Below, piece by piece: positions 60,536-64,000 of a DNA stretch of 64,000 nt (within the stretch, counting starts at the first letter, position 1; every line of letters begins with the position of its first letter). The position numbers and the translations under genes were made by a program. The DNA comes from DATARH01 sp963705325 (GTDB lineage: Bacteria; Pseudomonadota; Alphaproteobacteria; ATCC43930; CGMCC-115725), in the NCBI GenBank assembly GCA_963705325.1, contig OY970069.1:2418001-2482000 (forward strand), read 5' to 3'. The notes below the pieces were generated by a model. It was not told the DNA's origin. It ran no database searches and saw only the letters and a program-made list of their open reading frames with translations.

Positions 60536-61045
60536 TTAGCTTTTCGACGCCGGAGTTCCATGACCGGAAGTCAGGAACACCTGATCGGCGACCTTCTTCT
60601 GCGCATCTGGCATCGCGCCGTAGAGATCGGAGAAGGCCGAGATCAGGTTCTTCAGCCCGTCGACATGCGCCTGAGCGACCTGCTGATAGGCCTGCAGATC
60701 CTGCACCGCGGTCATGTTCTGCGGCGGCGTCGTGCGATTTGCCGCGACCAGCTTATCCATGGCGGCGGCATTCTCGCGCATCGCCTGGGCCACGGCGTTC
60801 CATTGGGCTTCCTCGGTGGGCGTGATCTGCAGCGCGGCGTGAAGGTCGGTGATCCGCTGCTCGACCGTCTCACCCTTCGTCTCGGCGGCGGTCGCGGCGG
60901 CCGGGGTGGGCGTGACGGCGGCCTGCGCCAGGGCGCGGGTCGCGGTCAGCGGCGTGGCGAGAAACGTCGCGCCCATCAGCGCCGCAATCGCGACAGTGCG
61001 GACGAACGGCGCGCGCCGCGCAACCGGATTTGTCAAGAATGACAT
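60536..61045 (-). CDS. Spy/CpxP (LTXXQ)-like periplasmic protein
   Basis: A 169-residue protein with a signal peptide ending ATRALAQA and an all-helical mature domain (RITDLHAALQITPTEEAQWNAVAQAMRENAAAMDKLV ... LISAFSDLYGAMPDAQKKVADQVF). The LQITP.EEAQW box is the LTXXQ-type motif of Spy-like periplasmic chaperones. It lies in the same direction as the ECF sigma gene upstream and could be in its regulon. Confidence 0.78.
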   Translation of the reverse strand: MSFLTNPVARRAPFVRTVAIAALMGATFLATPLTATRALAQAAVTPTPAAATAAETKGETVEQRITDLHAALQITPTEEAQWNAVAQAMRENAAAMDKLVAANRTTPPQNMTAVQDLQAYQQVAQAHVDGLKNLISAFSDLYGAMPDAQKKVADQVFLTSGHGTPASKS

Positions 61046-61239
61046 GGTGGTATCCCTTCTGTATATTGGGTAACAGGTGGTCATGTCGCCGCTTTGCCGC
61101 TAACGAACGACTAAATGGCGATGCATCAATTTAGATACGAAAATCGATATCGTCAGCTATCGGAAACTACTCATAACGTTTATTTAACACCTCTATCACA
61201 GTATTATATTGATATTTAATACGTTATGGGCTCAACGAT

Positions 61240-61398
61240 TCAGCTCGACGCCGGGGCATTGGCGACGCGAAGTTGCGCCTGGGCTTCGGCGAGTAGCTCA
61301 CTCACCCGTTGGCGCGTTTCGGCCGTGTGGCGGTGGAGCTTCAGAAGCTCCTGATAATGCCGGATATTAAGGCGAATGATCTGCGGATCTTCAGTCAT
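61240..61398 (-). CDS. Small helical protein, 52 aa
   Basis: MTEDPQIIRLNIRHYQELLK, then LHRHTAETRQRVSELLAEAQ, is a compact helical protein of a type common in Hyphomicrobiales. AGGAG lies ten bases ahead of the ATG, and it follows the sigma factor by 52 bases on the same strand, so it is likely in one transcript. Function unknown. Confidence 0.6.
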   Translation of the reverse strand: MTEDPQIIRLNIRHYQELLKLHRHTAETRQRVSELLAEAQAQLRVANAPASS

Positions 61399-61450
61399 TT
61401 TGGGAAGTCTCCTAGTTCGGAGCCGCAGCGTCGGTGGCTGCTGACACCAC

Positions 61451-62032
61451 CTACCCGGTTATCGCCGGCAGCGCCGACCCTTCTGCACTTGCCGATAGGT
61501 GCGCCGCTTCCCGGCGAGGGGCGCGAATTTCGGTCGCAGAGCGCCGATCAGGATCGACCCCCATCAGCTGGCACAGCGTAGCCCGCCCTCGCGAGAGACG
61601 CGAACGGACAGTCCCAACCGGGATCCCGAGCGCCGCACTGACTTCGGCGTAGGGCAAGCCCTCCAATCCGACCAGAAGGATCACAGTACGTTGCTCCGTG
61701 GGTAGTCGGCCCAGCGCGCGGTCGAGATCACGCAGTTCGAGGCGCTTCTCTTGATTGCCCGGCTGGCTCAGTTGCGGAGCGGCGGCGTCGAATTCGACTG
61801 GCGCGTCGGCACGGATCGAGCGGCGGACATAGTTGACGTATTGATTGTGCAGGATCGTAAACAACCAGGCCCGCAGGTTGCTGCCGTCTCGCCAGAGGTG
61901 CAGCTTGGTAAGCGCGCGGGTGAGACATTCCTGAACCAGGTCGTCGGCGTCGAGGACATCGCGGATCAGCGCCCGTGCGTAACGTCGTAGGCTTGGAAGC
62001 TCCGCTTCGATCTTCCGTTGAATGTCCGTCAT
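61451..62032 (-). CDS. ECF RNA polymerase sigma factor
   Basis: A 193-residue ECF sigma factor. Region 2 is LIRDVLDADDLVQECLTRALTKLHLW with LRAWLFTILHNQYVN; region 4 is LGRLPTEQRTVILLVGLEGL-PYAEVSAALGIPVGTVRSRLSRGR. No anti-sigma gene is adjacent on this side; the kinase gene upstream, transcribed in the same direction, may control it. Targets may include the secreted proteins downstream. Confidence 0.9.
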   Translation of the reverse strand: MTDIQRKIEAELPSLRRYARALIRDVLDADDLVQECLTRALTKLHLWRDGSNLRAWLFTILHNQYVNYVRRSIRADAPVEFDAAAPQLSQPGNQEKRLELRDLDRALGRLPTEQRTVILLVGLEGLPYAEVSAALGIPVGTVRSRLSRGRATLCQLMGVDPDRRSATEIRAPRREAAHLSASAEGSALPAITG

Positions 62033-62173
62033 AGGGGGCTCCTTCCGCTTGCTGCGGCCGGTCGCGGGGGCCGATAAGGCCGAATTTACCCGGGAGTCGA
62101 GGGGTCGCAGCAGCCTCGGAAACTACCCAAACGGGGTTGCCAGCCACAGCACCCGGGAACCGCCGCGGTGGCT

Positions 62174-64000
62174 TCAGGGTGCCGCGGCAAGAGCCAGGCG
62201 GATCAGCGCCGGGATCGAGCGCGATCCTGTCTTTTTCATCACCGCGGCACGGTGGTTCTCGACCGTGCGCTGGCTGACGCCAAGATCGGCAGCGATGTTC
62301 TTGCTGGGGTGGCCTGCGAGCACCAGGTCCATGACCTGGCGCTGGCGGGCGGTGAGTCCAGCGAGCGAATTCGTTGCCGTTTCCTTCCAAGCGGATGCCT
62401 TTGCCGAGTCGCCTGCTTGCTCGAGGGCGCGCTCGATGCTGGCGAGCAGTTCCCTGTAGCCGACCGGCTTCTCGATGAAGTCGGCGGCGCCGGCCTTCAT
62501 CGCCTGGATCGCCATCGGCACATCGCCGTGACCGGTGATCATGATCGCCGGCAGAACCTGCCCGTCGCGCTTGAGCTGCTGCAGCAGTTCGAGCCCGCCC
62601 ATGCCGGGCATGCGAGCATCGACCACGAGGCAACCCTGCCGGCCGGGGCGGTAGACGTCAAGGAACGCCTCGCAGCTGTCGTAAACTTCGACGGTCCGGC
62701 CGTCCGCTTCGAGCAGGTCGCGCAGCGCCTCACGCACGGAGCGCTCGTCGTCGATAACGAAGATCGCGGGCGGGCGATCGTCGACGGGGGCCGCCGGCCG
62801 CGGATTGGCGAGCAGTTGCTGGATCAAACGGGTCAGCGCCGCTGCCGTCACCGGCTTGCCGAGGCGCGCGTGGCCCTGGCCGGCGATCTCACGCAAGGTT
62901 TCTGTGGAGATGTCCCCGCTGAGGATGATCGCTGGGATATCGTGCCCGAATGTCCGCCGCAGGCCGGACACGACCTGGAGCCCGTTCGGACCGTTGGGTA
63001 GGTTATAGTCGACGAGAACCAGGTCCGGCCGTACCGCCCTGCGCTCCGCCCATGCCAGCGCCTGCCTGCCGTCCGCCGCGGTGACCGTACGATAGCCTTC
63101 GCTATCGAGGAGGAGCTTGAGCATTTCGCGCACGGCCGGCTCGTCCTCGACGACGAGGATCGTTTCGCTGTGGCTCGCGGCCGTCCCGGTCTCCTGCACA
63201 CCAGGCTGGAACCGAGCCGCCGGCGCGTCCGCCCCGATCGGCACTTCGACCGAAAAGACCGAGCCTTTGCCCGGGCGAGACCGCACGTCGATCGCGTGGC
63301 CCAGCAGCTCCGCCAGACGCTGGACGATCGCGAGACCGAGACCGAGACCCTTGATGCGTTCGCGGGCCGGATTGTCGAGCTGGTGGAACTCCTCGAAAAT
63401 CGCCGAAAGCTGGTCGGCGGGAATACCGATGCCGGTGTCCCAGACCTCGATGCGCAGCTTGTCGCCGCGCCGGCGGCATCCGATCAGAATTCTTCCCGCC
63501 GCGGTGTATTTCACCGCATTCGAGACCAAGTTGCAGATCATCTGCGCAAGCAGCCGCGGATCGCTGCGCACGCTCAGACTGCTCCGGACCACGTGCAAGT
63601 CGAGGCGATCGACCGTCTCGTGGTAGGCAAACTGGCTGTTCAGTTCGTCGAGCACGGCGTTGATCGGAAAATCGATGATCTCGCGGCGGACGATCCCAGC
63701 CTCGAGCTGATTGATGTCGAGGAGCGTGTCGAGCATCCCGGACATGGCGCTTACCGTTTCAGCCAGCCGGTCGACCAGCCCCAGGACGGTCTTGTCAGTG
63801 ACCTTCTTCGCCATGAGCCCTTGCAAGAAGCTCAGCGTCTGCAGCGGCTGGCGGAGATCGTGGCTGGCGGCGGCGAGGAAGCGTGACTTGCCGAGGTTTG
63901 CCTGCTCGGCCTCGCTTTTGGCGGCACCCAGCGCCTCGGCCGCGCGCCGGCGCTCAGTAATGTCGTCGAACGAAAGCAGGATTTTAGGTTTCCCACGAGG
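62174..64000 (-). CDS. Hybrid histidine kinase with two receivers and LuxR/FixJ output (N-terminus outside window)
   Basis: At least 608 residues are present. A PAS/PAC end (SFDDITERRRAAEAL) leads to the HisKA site AASHDLRQPLQTLSF, an ATPase domain (NLVSNAVKYT, DTGIGIPADQ, GLGLGLAIVQRLAELLG), receiver 1 (ILVVEDEPAVREM; Asp in VLVDYNLPNGPNG), receiver 2 (IFVIDDERSVREAL; Asp in VVDARMPGMGG; KP in EKPVGY), and a C-terminal GerE/LuxR helix-turn-helix (LTARQRQVMDLVLAGHPSKNIAADLGVSQRTVENH). The last receiver plus HTH is FixJ-like, so sensing, relay and DNA binding lie in one chain. 141 bases separate it from the sigma gene. Confidence 0.88.
   Translation of the reverse strand, partial: PRGKPKILLSFDDITERRRAAEALGAAKSEAEQANLGKSRFLAAASHDLRQPLQTLSFLQGLMAKKVTDKTVLGLVDRLAETVSAMSGMLDTLLDINQLEAGIVRREIIDFPINAVLDELNSQFAYHETVDRLDLHVVRSSLSVRSDPRLLAQMICNLVSNAVKYTAAGRILIGCRRRGDKLRIEVWDTGIGIPADQLSAIFEEFHQLDNPARERIKGLGLGLAIVQRLAELLGHAIDVRSRPGKGSVFSVEVPIGADAPAARFQPGVQETGTAASHSETILVVEDEPAVREMLKLLLDSEGYRTVTAADGRQALAWAERRAVRPDLVLVDYNLPNGPNGLQVVSGLRRTFGHDIPAIILSGDISTETLREIAGQGHARLGKPVTAAALTRLIQQLLANPRPAAPVDDRPPAIFVIDDERSVREALRDLLEADGRTVEVYDSCEAFLDVYRPGRQGCLVVDARMPGMGGLELLQQLKRDGQVLPAIMITGHGDVPMAIQAMKAGAADFIEKPVGYRELLASIERALEQAGDSAKASAWKETATNSLAGLTARQRQVMDLVLAGHPSKNIAADLGVSQRTVENHRAAVMKKTGSRSIPALIRLALAAAP

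Noticed and set aside
1..64000. CRISPR arrays, rRNA genes, prophage structural genes
   Set aside because: No regularly spaced short repeats, no rRNA signatures and no capsid, tail or integrase genes were seen.

Overview
The window is high-GC alphaproteobacterial chromosome. The order chorismate mutase - hisC - prephenate dehydrogenase - DUF2125, the twin-membrane protein next to a PduO-type adenosyltransferase, the compact etfB-etfA-hbdA operon and a Coq7-type ubiquinone hydroxylase all fit Rhodospirillales or Hyphomicrobiales. Several small unknown families in the right third resemble ones common in Bradyrhizobium-like genomes. The exact genus cannot be read from the sequence.

Bases 1-40,400 are mostly dense, strand-clustered metabolic genes: aromatic amino acid synthesis (1-2.8 kb); a glutaredoxin-DinB fusion whose first redox cysteine codon is TGA, a candidate selenoprotein (3.9-4.7 kb); gamma-glutamylcyclotransferase; cobalamin adenosyltransferase; electron-transfer flavoprotein with 3-hydroxyacyl-CoA dehydrogenase (8.2-10.7 kb); a CoA-transferase; Coq7/DsbB/YqaA (14.3-15.9 kb); an opine-oxidase-like set of two DAO flavoproteins, a small 2Fe-2S subunit and a BFD flavoprotein (18.2-22.4 kb); a heavily frameshifted acyl-CoA synthetase; a VapC-type toxin-antitoxin pair; hydantoinase A; and an orphan DctP-like receptor next to a sensor kinase.

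Bases 32.0-38.5 kb hold the most unusual block. A BTAD/SARP-type regulator with TolB-like and TPR parts lies between two minus-strand units (GNAT-DUF6356-MFS, and a 285-residue unknown). Both units are preceded by the same promoter architecture: four direct repeats with an exact 11-bp period, then 7 bp, then TAGAGA. Downstream of the regulator are an 87-residue protein made of two 27-residue repeats, a DUF6065 protein and a PAS_5-like unknown.

From a 50-nt 3' fragment of tRNA-Lys (40.5 kb) to about 60 kb the character changes. There are transposases of the IS3, IS5, IS110 (three) and IS630 families, a short inverted-repeat element, gene remnants, longer non-coding gaps and small unknown proteins. 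Cargo includes a PAS/multi-GAF histidine kinase with a shortened receiver, DUF4242, a small secreted protein, a lipoprotein, and an LLM flavoprotein/hydrolase pair. The right end (60.2-64 kb) carries envelope-stress-like secreted proteins, an ECF sigma factor and a kinase-receiver-receiver-LuxR fusion cut by the window edge.

Three otherwise intact metabolic genes (adenosyltransferase, acyl-CoA synthetase, M20 amidohydrolase) are broken only by single-base insertions, nine in total. That pattern should be tested as a sequence-quality problem before the genes are called dead.
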